A stretch of DNA of 64,000 bases from contig NZ_CP022161.1 in the NCBI RefSeq assembly GCF_002214185.1, forward strand, positions 10,175,486-10,239,485, written 5' to 3'. Source of the stretch: Streptomyces capitiformicae. GTDB taxonomy: Bacteria; Actinomycetota; Actinomycetes; Streptomycetales; Streptomycetaceae. Shown here one piece after another: positions 10,258 to 21,200 of the stretch. The notes beneath the pieces are model-generated. The model did not search any database, was not told where the DNA came from, and worked only from the letters and a program-made list of their open reading frames with translations. Positions within the stretch are counted from its first letter, which is position 1, and each line of letters opens with the position of its first letter. The position numbers and the translations under genes were made by a program.

Positions 10258-10843
10258 TTCACCCTTCTCGTATGCCAGGGGGGGTACTCGTGGCTGTGCC
10301 GGGCTCTGGTCACGTCTGTGTGGCAGGTCGGTCGTGACCAGGCGTGGATTACATGAAAGCATCTTCCTGCGGGTGAGGGAATAGATCTTCGTTGCTTACG
10401 GGTGGAATGGATTGATGCCTGCGGTGGACTCGGTGCCGAGGTATTGAACTGGATTCACCGGGTGAATTCTGCGACGAATTACTCGAGGGAGCGCATGATG
10501 TTCTTCCTTTTCGCTCTTCCCTTGGTCTCAGGGCGTGGCAGGTGGCGGCCAGGATGAGCGCTACCGGAAAGGCCTCTGTTGAGCAACCCACCAATGGATG
10601 ACTTGTGGAGTTCCTATAGTGACCTCCACTCGTCTGTTCGGTGCCGCTCGACGTCTCGTCGGCAGCGCAGCAGTAGTCTCATGGGCGGGTCGGCGAGAGC
10701 CTCACTGGTGGACAGCCGGTGGACAGACGCCTTTGGACGGTGCATCACGGGGTGGCACGGGTCAACCTGTCGCACGTGTTCTGATCAGGAAAAACGTCAC
10801 CACGCGGCACGACGAGGTACCAGGCAACACGAACCCTCATGGT
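10258..10843. other. Unassigned AT-richer intergenic stretch
   Basis: This 586-bp stretch lies between the DUF5959 start and the tRNA-Thr fragment. Several short frames cross it, including one of 98 codons that runs into the tRNA fragment, but none has a ribosome site with recognisable homology. It may be residue of the lost end of an integrated element. No integrase motif was seen. Confidence 0.4.
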
Positions 10844-10888
10844 CTCGTAATGCGTAGGTCTCGGGTTCGAATCCCGAAGGCGGCTCCA
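10844..10888 (+). pseudogene. 3' fragment of tRNA-Thr(CGT), probable attachment-site scar
   Basis: From the anticodon loop CTCGTAA onward the sequence is a normal tRNA 3' half: stem TGCGT, variable AGGTC, T arm TCGGG-TTCGAAT-CCCGA, acceptor strand AGGCGGC (10878-10884), discriminator T and encoded CCA. The 5' half is absent: bases before 10844 cannot pair with TGCGT, and no D arm or 5' acceptor strand precedes it. Identity that starts at the anticodon loop and runs to the tRNA end is what tyrosine recombinases of actinomycete integrative elements leave at the distal att site. The Thr(CGT) identity is from the anticodon read as CGT. Confidence 0.75.
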
Positions 10889-10893
10889 TGGTG

Positions 10894-10927
10894 AACCGCA
10901 GGTCAAGCCTATGACCTGCGGTTTTTT
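10894..10927 (+). terminator. Rho-independent terminator after the tRNA-Thr fragment
   Basis: CCGCAGGTCA and TGACCTGCGG form a perfect 10-bp stem with a six-base loop, flanked by AA and followed by a run of six T. A canonical U-tract terminator of this strength is unusual in this GC-rich window and fits the native terminator of a tRNA gene retained with its 3' end. Confidence 0.9.
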
Positions 10928-11470
10928 CTTTTCCTTGACCATGGGAACGTCGATTTGGAACGCCTGGTGACCTACGCATTCCGTGCGTAGGTTGTGGGGT
11001 TTCCACGCTCAGTGACTCTGGCGACGTGTAGGCCGTTGACCTGCATGTTTGTGCGGATCATCGCCTGCTTCGGACCGGGATTCGGGAAGAGGGGAGGCCG
11101 AGGGGAGGCCATCGGTGCAGTGATGGTGCGGCCGGGGCGGTTGTGGGAGCGCCCAAAGCGGGCTGGGCGAACAGGGAAAACACGAACGCAGGGGTCTTCT
11201 GTTCTTGTCGAGAAGCGCCAACCTCGCGCCGCTCCGACGTGGAGGTGTGAGGGTGAGTCGAAGTGAGCTTTGACCGGAGGGTATGGCGGTCGGCGTTCTT
11301 GAAGGTTCGGCGCGGTCTTGAATCCGGACCAATTCGGACGGCGGACTCCTCGTTGCTGACGTGGCGTCAGTTGCCTGAGGTGCGTGGTTAGTTCATCTGG
11401 ATTTCATTTGACCGGGTTCGTTCAAGGCTGCACCCTCGCTTGTAAAGATCGTGTGAGCGGGGGTGGGGGT
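10928..11470. other. Intergenic region before the LamG gene
   Basis: It contains one small hairpin, CCTACGCA-TTCCG-TGCGTAGG (10971-10991), whose right arm repeats the TGCGTAGG present in the tRNA-Thr fragment about 115 bp upstream. Otherwise I see nothing supportable: short frames have no ribosome sites or homology. A promoter for the downstream wall-protein operon is expected here. Confidence 0.45.
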
Positions 11471-14400
11471 ATGGGCGGGGATCGCTCGCGCTGCCTGGAG
11501 AACGGTCGCTCGGGTTGTCTGGAGCGTTTCCTCTCCGCGGCGACTGCTGCGGTGGTGTTGCTGGCTGTCCTGCCCGCACTTGTCGTCACCGCGCCGACCG
11601 CGTCGGCGGACACGCAGGAGTCCTCCTCGGCGTCTGAGGCTTCGGTGGCGCTGGAGCGGGCGGCGGCTTCGGGGGAGGAGGTCGAGGTTGTCGGCGAGCG
11701 CGCGGAGTATTCCACGACGTACGCCAACCCGGACGGATATTCGTTCACCCTGGAGCAGTCCGTCGTCCCCGTGCGGGTGGCGACCAAGGACGGATCGTGG
11801 ACCGCGCCGGACGCCACTCTGGAGCGCCGGGCTGACGGCTCGATCGGGCCGAAGGCGGCGGTGGCCGATATCTCCTTCTCCGCCGGTGGTGACGGCGACG
11901 GCTTGGTGACTCTCGCCGAGGACGGCAAGTCCTTGAGTTTGGGCTGGCCCGGCACCCTGCCGAGGCCCACGCTGGATGGCGCTGCCGCCACCTACGCCGA
12001 GGTGCTTCCGGGAGTCGACCTGCGGCTGACGGCCACGGTGGAGGGCGTGAAGCAGGTGTTGATCGTCAAGTCCGCCGAGGCCGCGGCCAACCCGGATCTC
12101 GAGAGGATCGAGTTCTCGCTGGAGACCGAGGGCCTGGCGGTGAGCAGCCGTACGGGCGGTGGGCTGGCCGCCGTGGACGAGGACGGCAACACGGTGTTCC
12201 GCTCACCGGCCGCGCGGATGTGGGACTCGGCCGGTGACGCCGGCACCGGCGGATCGACCACCATGTCACTCGCCTCCGCCAGTGACGACGAGCCCGTCCA
12301 GGACGGCGACGGCGAAGCCTCTCCCGACCATCCCGCCGACGGGCCGGGCGCGGGTGACGCCTCCGCCGTGCTGCCCGTGCAACTGACCGAGGAATCGGTG
12401 GCGGTCGTGCCCGACCCGGAGCTGCTGGCCGGCGAGAACACGGTTTATCCGCTATATATCGACCCCGATGTGGCGTTGGAGGAGTCCGAGCGCACCGTGC
12501 TGTCCTCGGACGGCGACGCCTTCTACAACTTTTCCGGCGGTGACGACGGCGAAGGCGTCGGCTACTGCGGCACGTATGTTACCGGCGGTTACGCCTACTA
12601 CTGCGGCTCCGGATACAAGCAACGCATGTACTTCGAGTTCGCGCCGACCAAGCTGGCGGGCAAGCGCGTGCTGGACGCCACGTTCCGGGTGACCGAGCGC
12701 TGGTCGATGTCCTGCGAGAAGACGGTCGTGGAGCTGGTCCGCACCGGCAACATCTCTTCCGCGACCCGCTGGCCGGGCCCGACGGCGAACTGGGACGTCA
12801 TGGGTGACCGCACCGTGGCCGCGGGGCGGGGCTCGCTGTGTGACCCGGACCAGCCGGACGCACCGATCGAGTTCAACGACGACCCGGCTCAGAGCTACGA
12901 GAACCTGACCGCGACGGTCAAGAAGTTTGCCGCCGGTGACTTCTCGCGGCTCACGCTGATGCTGAAGGCGGACGACGAGTCCGACCCCAACGGCTGGAAG
13001 CGGTTCGACGACGACGCCGTGCTGTCCGTGAAGTACGTCGGGCTGCCCGCTGTGCCGACCAGCGCCGGCCTCGTGCAGAGCAGCGGCATCAGCTGCGAGA
13101 CTGACTCCGGAGATCCGGACATCATCGCGGACCCGACGCCGATGTTGAACCGCGCGGCCGCAGACCGCGGCGGGCGGTGAGAGCGGCGCACATCTGCGGG
13201 CGCACTTCGTCATCCAGAAGAAGCAGAGCGACGGCAGTTGGGACGTGGCGACTGAGCCGGTGCGTCCCCTCAGCGGCTCGGTCGGTGACAACGTCGCGGT
13301 GACCTATCCGTCGCCGATCACCCTCTCCGAAGGGCCGTTGTACCGGCTGAGGGTGCACACGCGGTCGCTTTACAACAACGATGCGAGCTACCTGGAGTCG
13401 TACAGCACGGTGACGACGAAGGGCTGGTGCTACTTCAAGGTCGACACCACCGCCCCCAAGGCCCCGAAGATCACCTTCGGTACCCCGTACAGCGAGTGCA
13501 CCGACGACGCCTGCACGGCGGCCGGCGGACCCGGCACCAAGGCGCAGTTCACGTTCTCCCCGGCGACCGGTGACACCACTAACACGCATTACCAGTACAA
13601 GCTTTCCACCGACAAGGCCTGGTCGGCGGCGATCGCCGGCGAGACGGTCAAGCCGTGGATCACGCCACGGCTGTCGGGCCTGCAGCAGCTCCAAGTCCGG
13701 GCGAAGGACGTCAACGGCTGGGGCGGCAAGGCGATCGTGGAGTTCAAGGTCGCCGAGGGACAGACGGCGGTCGGCCGCTGGCACTTCGACGACGCCGCAG
13801 CGGGTTCGGGCGTGACGACGGCGGCCGACACCGCCACCGAGGGCGCCCGGCACCCGGCGACGCTGTACACCACCGGTGCGGGCTGGTCCTCGCTGGCTCG
13901 CCGGGGCGATGGCGACCGTTCGCTCTGGTTGAACGACACCTCCGACACCACGCGCCAGGCCGGGTACGCGGCCACCACCGAGTCGGTCGTCAACACCCAG
14001 TCCTCGTTCACCGTCGGGGCGTGGGCGTACCTCACGGACTCATCCGCCTACCGCACTGTCCTGTCGCAGACCGGCAGCGACAGCTCCAGCTTCTCCCTCT
14101 ACTACTCGTCCGGTGCGCAGCGCTGGGTGTTCCTGTGGAGCTGGTACGAGAACGGCGTACGCAAGTACCAGGGCGCCGATGCGGACGCCGCCGGCGTGCC
14201 GCTCAAGGCGTGGACCCACGTGGCGGGTTCGTACGACGCCGAGAACCGGACCATCCGCCTCTACGTCAACGGACGGCTCCAGGGCTCGCCGGTGAGCCTG
14301 CCCGCCACCTCGGACGCGACGGTCGTGGACGGAGCGCTGCAGGTCGGCCGGGTCGCTTACAGCGCGGGCACCTACCAGAACTACTGGCGCGGCCGGGTCG

Positions 14401-15179
14401 ATGAAGTGGCGGTCTGGCAGCGGCTGCTGACCGACGACGAGGTCGCCACCGAAGCCCGGTTGCTGGACACGGACGGCAACGCGGAAGTCGAGCTGATGGC
14501 CGCCTGGGACCCGGCCGGAGCGAGCGGCACCAGCGTGGCCGACAGCGTCTCCGGCTACGGGCGGACCCTCACGCTCACCGGCGGGGCCACGCTGGACGGC
14601 GAGGCGATCGTGCTCCATGGCACGGACGACGCGGCCACCGCGGCCGGGCCGGTGATCGACGAGTCCGGCTCGTTCACGGCGACCGCCGCGGTGGAGCTGG
14701 GCTCAGCCATGGCCGCCAAGGCCGACGGCTACGTCGCCCAGGTCGTCGGCCAGCGCGGCACCGACGGCGCCTCGTGGGGCCTGTGGTTCGAGAAGACCGG
14801 CACCGAGTTCGACCCGGAGACCGAGACGGAGCTTCCCGTCGGCAAGTGGTACTTCGGCCGACTGAACGCCGACGGCAGCTGGACGGCGGTGGTCTCCGAC
14901 GAGGCCGCGATCGTCTCCGCCAACAGCGTGACGCAGCTGACCGGTGTGTTCGACGCGTACACCGACACCATCAGCCTGTACATCGGCATCAACCAGAACG
15001 GCTCCGACCTCGCCTACACCGCCGTGGCGGGCTCCGCCGACTTCGCGGTCGGCAAGGGCTTCGTGAACTCCGCCTGGGCGCACTACCTCGCCGGCAGGAT
15101 CACCGATGTGCGGATCTGGGCCGGGGCCATGTCCGGCCAGCAGCAGATCTCCGACACCGTGGGCGCCACCGGTGCCTGA
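11471..15179 (+). pseudogene. Secreted LamG/DNRLRE-type wall-associated protein, frameshifted
   Basis: Two frames join into one protein of about 1235 codons. The first part (11471-13180) has a Sec signal peptide (hydrophobic stretch SAATAAVVLLAVLPALVVTA ending near TASA) and a DNRLRE-like region (YKQRMYFEFAP, VLDATFRVTE). The second part (from 13149 in the next frame) begins TAAGGESGAHLRA, continues through a fibronectin-like stretch, and carries two LamG/concanavalin-like domains (first about 13770-14450, GRWHFDDAAAGS to DEVAVWQRLL). Removing one C near 13149-13150 restores a continuous reading. The family normally sits immediately upstream of Rhs genes, as here, and is exported to the wall. 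The break is either a real inactivating insertion or a sequencing error. The ATG at 11471 follows a G-rich ribosome site. Confidence 0.8.
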
Positions 15180-15249
15180 CCGCTCACGCCACCTCCTGTT
15201 CTCCGTCCGTCCGTTCTCCTTCCGTCGTGATCACCAGGGGAGTTGTGTC

Positions 15250-18200
15250 ATGAGCGCCGGTATACGTGCCCGTCTGCGCGCCCGCCGGGGCAGTGGCGGT
15301 ATCGGACGCGTCGCGGTGCCGGCGCTCGTACTGGCCGTCCTCGCGCCGACCGCGCTGGCCGGGCCGGTCCAGGCGGCGGACCGCGGGTTGGGCCGCCCCG
15401 ACGCGCCGAAGCAGGAGGTCTCCGAGGTCCACGCGGTCACCGGCCTCGGAGCTGGGAAGGCCCGGGCCCGGGTGGCCGCGGTCGGCAAGGAGAACGCCCT
15501 GCAAGCCCGGCGGGCCAAGACGCAGCAGACTGCGACCTGGCCGAAGGCCGGTGCGGCGAGCGCGAAGCCCGCCGGGAAGGGCAAGGCCGCCCGGCTGACC
15601 GCAGGCGGGCTCCCCGTGACGCTCGCCGACACCTCCGGCAGCACCCGGATCGAGGTCCTGGACCGGAAGAAGACCGAGGCCGCCGGCGTCAAGGGCGTGC
15701 TACTGACGGCGACGGCCACCGAGCCCGGCACCGCGAAGATCGGCGTCGACTACTCGGCCTTCGCCTCCGCGTACGGTGGCGACTGGGCGGGCCGCCTGCG
15801 CCTATACAGCCTCCCGGCCTGCGCCCTGACCACCCCGGACAAGCCGGCCTGCCGCGAGCGCACCCCGCTCGACTCCCACAACGACATCTCGGGCAGGACC
15901 GTTTCCGCGGACATCGCGCTGACGGAGACGCCAACGGGCACGGCGTCGAACAGGGCAGAAGAGTCCGGCACGGTAACCCCGGCGAGCTTCTCCTCGGCCA
16001 CCACCGCTGCCGCCGCGACCGACTCCTCCGCGACAACCGTCCTGGCCCTGGCCGCCACCACGGGCGCGTCCACGTCCGGCTCCGGCGACTACACCGCGAG
16101 CCCTCTCTCGTCCTCCTCCACTTGGGAGGCGGGCGGCTCATCGGGCGCGTTCACGTGGTCGTACGACATGGCCGTACCGCCCGCCGCGGCGGGGCCGAAA
16201 CCGAGCGTGTCGCTGTCGTACGACTCTGGCAGCATCGACGGCCGGACAGCCTCGACGAACAACCAGGGCAGCCAGGTCGGCGAGGGCTTCGATCTGTCCG
16301 CCGCGTCCTACGTGGAGCGCTCGTACGGCTCCTGCGACGAGGACGGGCAGGATGACAAGTACGACCTGTGCTGGAAGTACGACAACGCCTCCATCGTCCT
16401 CAACGGCAAGTCCAACGAGTTGATCAAGGACGACACGACCGGTGTGTGGCGGCTGAGCTCCGATGACGCCTCCACGGTCACCCACTCCACCGGCGCCGAC
16501 AACGGCGACGGCAACGGCGAGTACTGGACCGTGATCACCGGCGACGGCACCAAGTACGTCTTCGGCCTCAACAAGCTGCCTGGCGCGGGCACCGACGACG
16601 CCACCGACTCCGTGTGGACGGTCCCGGTCTACGGCGACGACTCCGGCGAGCCCGGTTACGACCAGGGCTCCGCCTTCGCCGACCGGTCCGTGACCCAGGC
16701 CTGGCGCTGGAACCTGGACTACGTCGTGGACACGCACGGCAACGCCATGACGTACTGGTACACGCCGGAGACCAACTACTACGCCAAGAACGGTGCCGAC
16801 ACCGCCACCACCAAGTACACCCGCGGTGGCTACCTCAACAAGATCCTCTACGGTCAGGACAAGGACACCCTGTTCTCCGGCGTGACCTCCGACAAGGTCA
16901 CCTTCTCCTACGCCGAGCGCTGCACCGCCTCCGATTGCTCTGAGTTGAAGGAGTCCACCGCCGACAACTGGCCGGACGTCCCCTATGACTCGGTGTGCGC
17001 CTCGGGTGCCGACTGCGACGCGGTCAGCCCGGCCTTCTTCACCCGCAAGCGCCTGACCAACGTCACCACGCACGCCTGGTCGGCCACGGCGAGCGCCCTC
17101 ACCGCCGTCGACAGCTGGGACCTGACCCAGGAGTACCTGGACGGCGGCGACATCGGCGACACCTCAGACCAGACCCTGACCCTGAAGTCGGTCCGGCACA
17201 CCGGGAAGAACGGCACCGACATCGCGCTCGACCCGGTGACCTTCACCTACGAGATGCGCCCCAACCGAGTCGATGCCACCGACAACATCCTGCCGCTGAC
17301 CCGGCCCCGCATGAGGACGGTCACCTCCGAGACGGGCGCCATCACCACCGTCACCCTCTCCGGGCCGGAGTGCGTGCGCGGTTCGAACATGCCGGCCGCC
17401 GAGGACGACAACTCCAAGTCCTGCTACCCGCAGTACTGGCACATCAACGGCGCCGAGAACGCCTCGCTCGACTGGTTCCACAAGTACCGGGTCACCGCCG
17501 TCGGCACCGCCGACCCGACCGGCAAGAACGAGGGCACCGAGAACACCTACAGCTACGCCGACCCGGCCTGGCACTACAACGACGATCCGCTGACCCCGGA
17601 GGACGAGCGCACCTGGTCCGTCTGGCGCGGCTATGGCAAGGTCACCGTCACCAAGGGCATCGCGGGCAAGACCCAGTCGAAGACCGTCTCCCTCTACCTG
17701 CAGGGCATGCACGGCGACAAGCGCAAGGACACCACCGCCACCCGGTCCGTCTCGGTCGCCGGCATCGACGTCGCCGGTCTGGACGTCGCCGACCAGACCG
17801 ACAGCGACGCGTACGCGGGCTTCCTGCGCGAGCAGATCACCTACGACGGCTCGACCCCGATCGCGGTCACCGTCAACGATCCTTGGTCCCGCCGTACCGC
17901 GACCCAGCACAAGTCCTACGCCGATTCCGAGGCGTACTACGTGCGCACGGAGAAGACCTTCACCCACACCTACCTGACGGCGAAGGCCGACTGGCGCACG
18001 CGCACCACCGCCACCACCGAGTGGGACGACTACGGCAATCCGCTGAAGGTGTACGACGCGGGCGACACCGCCGTCACCGGCGACGAGACCTGCACCCGCA
18101 CCTGGTACGTGGCCAACTCCGACGTGGGCATCAACTCCCTGGTCACCCGCAAGCGGGTGGTCGGCCGGGCCTGCTCGACCGCCGAGACCGATCTTTCCCT

Positions 18201-21200
18201 GCCGACGTCCAGTGCCACTCGTGGCGACGTGCTGTCCGACGCTGCCACCGTCTACGACGGCCCCGCCACCACCACCGCCTGGACGGCGTCCCAGACGCCG
18301 ACACTCGGTGAGGCCACCTGGACCGGCCGCGCCTCCGCCTACCCGGCCGCGGCGACGAACGGCGAGCGCAACCCGTCGAGCTGGCAGACCCTCAGCCGGA
18401 GCACGTACGACGCCCTGGGCCGGGTCGCCTCCGTCACCGACACGGCCGGCAACACCAGCACCACGTCCTACACGCCCGTCGCGGCCGGCCCGCTGACCAG
18501 GACCAAGGTCACCAACGCCAAGTCGCAGAGCATCTACACCTACAACGACTACGCCAGGGGCCTGCCGACCAAGGTCTACGACGTCAACAACAAGATCACC
18601 GAGACGACGTACGACGCCCTCGGCCGCGCCACCGCGACCTGGCTGCCCAACCGTTCCCGCTCCGGCGGCTACAGCGCCAACCACACCTACGCCTACTCCG
18701 TCACCGACGGCGCCCCGTCCTGGTCCTCGACCTCCTCGCTCAAGTCCGACGGCACCACGTACAACACCAGCTACCAGATCTACGACTCGCTGCTGCGCCC
18801 GCTCCAGAGCCAGACACCGACCCCGCAGGGCGGACGGCTGCTCACCGACACCCGCTACGACAGCCGCGGCCTGGCCTACGAGACGTACGCCGACGTCTTC
18901 GACACGACATCCACCCCGAACGGCACCTACACCCGCGCCGAGTACGGCCGCGCCCCCAAGCAGACCGCGATCGTCTTCGACGGTGCCGAGCGGCCGGTGA
19001 GCGGCACCTTCTACGTGTACGGCGTGCAGAAGTGGAGCAACAGCAGCACGTACACGGGTGACTCCACCGCGACCACGGCCGCTGCAGGCGGCTCGGCGAC
19101 CCGGACCATCGTGGACGCCCTGGGGCGCACGGTCGAGACCCGCGAGTACGCCGGTACGAGCCCCGCCGACACCGGTTACGGGGCGGGTGTGGGCGCGTCC
19201 TACACCTCCACGAAGTTCACGTACACCCGTGACGGCAAGCAGGAAACCATCACCGGCCCGGACAGCAGCTGGTCCTACGGCTACGACCTGTATGGCCGTC
19301 AGACCTCCGCCACCGACCCGGACAAGGGCACAGCGACCACCGGCTACACCAGCCTGGACCAGGTCTCCTGGACCAAGGACGCGGCCGGCCGGGTCCTCAT
19401 CACCGCCTACGACGTACTGGGCCGCACCACCGGTACTTGGTCCGCTGCCGCCGGCGCCGACCTGACCTCCACCACGGAGGAGCAGGTCGACGCGAACAAG
19501 CTCACGGCCTACGCGTACGACACGCTCGTCAAGGGCCAGCTCGACTCCTCCACCCGCTACGTCGGGGGTGTCTCCGGCAGCGCTTACACCCGCAAGGTGA
19601 CGGCCTACGACAGCCTGTACCGGGCCACCACCACCCAGCTGATCCTGCCGTCGACCGACCCGCTCGTCACCTCCAAGGCCGTGGGCTCGACACTGACCTT
19701 CTCCACGTACTACAACATCGACGGCACCCAGCAGTACACCGCGGAGCCCGCCGCCGGCGGTCTCGGCGCGGAGACCGTCGCCTTCGAATACGACGGCCTG
19801 GGCCTCAACACGAAGTCCGGTGGCACCAGTGATTACCTGCTGGACACCAGCTACTCCGCCCTGAGCCAGCCCGAGGTGCTCACCCTCGGCACTTCCGCGG
19901 CCGCGGGTACCAAGAAGGCGTACGTCAGCAACCTGTACGAGGAGGGCACCGACCGCCTGACCCGCTCCTCGGTCACCGATGACACGCACGCCTACAAGCT
20001 CCAGGAACTGAACTACAGCTACGACGAAGCGGGCAACGTCACCGCCATCTCCGACCCGACCACCCTGGGCGGGACCGGCAAGGCGGACCACCAGTGCTTC
20101 AGCTACGACGGTCACCGCCGTTTGCTGGAGTCTTGGACCCCGTCGACGGCGGACTGCGCCACCTCCGGCCGTACGACGGCGAACCTGGGTGGCGCCGACC
20201 CGTACTGGACGTCGTACACCTACAAGAACTCCGGCCTGCGAGCCACCGAGACCACCCACACCACCAGCGCGACCACCACCCGGACCTACTGCTACGACAG
20301 CACGAAGGTCCACCGGCTCACCGCCACCACCACCGGCGCCACCTGCACCGGCGTCACGGCTGCTTACGGCTACGACACCACCGGCAACACCACCAGCCGG
20401 CCCGACGGCAGCGCGAGCCAGGCCCTCACCTGGTCCGCGGAGGGCCGCCTCGACACAGTCAAGGAAGGCGCGAGCACCACCGGTTACGTCTACGACGCGG
20501 ACGGCGATCTCCTGATCCGCCGCAACACCGGCGGTGAGACAGTCCTGTACCTGGGCACGACCGAGGTCCATCTCGACACCTCGAACTCGACCGCGAAGTA
20601 CTGGGCCCAGCGCTACTACAGCGGCGCCGGCTCCATCGTCGCCCTGCGCAGCAACAAGTCCGGTACGTCGACACTGACCTGGCTGGCCGCCGACCACCAC
20701 GGCACCAGCAGCCTGGCCGTGGACGCCTCCACCCAGGCCGTCACCAAGCGCTACACCACTCCGTTCGGTGCCCCGCGCGCCGGAGGCACCGGCACCTGGC
20801 CCGACGACAAGGCGTTCCTCGGCGCCTCCGCCGACAACTCCACCGGCATGACCCATTTGGGCGCCCGTGAGTACGACCCGGTCACCGGCCGGTTCATCAG
20901 CGTCGACCCGCTGCTCAGTCTGGATCAGCATCAGTCGCTGAACGGCTACACCTACGGCAACAACAACCCGGCGACCTGGTCCGACCCCACCGGTCTGGAG
21001 ATCGGGTCGATGCCCAACTCCTGCCGCTACTCGCTCGCGAACTGCGACTCCAAGACGCAGAAGTCGGTCGGCTACGACCCGAAGACCGGTACGGTCGACC
21101 CCTCCAAGGGCACCGCCAGCACCAGCAGCACCGGCACGACCACCAGCGTTCCCACCCCCATCAAGAGGAACGGTGTCAGTGGCCCGAAGTGGGGCTGGCT

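Noticed and set aside
10349..10594. An 81-codon minus-strand frame upstream of the DUF5959 gene
   Set aside because: No ribosome site, no homology, and composition rich in Ser/Pro/Arg typical of random frames.
13140..13190. Programmed ribosomal frameshift in the LamG gene
   Set aside because: There is no slippery heptamer or downstream pseudoknot evident, and the family is not known to use recoding; an insertion or sequence error is simpler.
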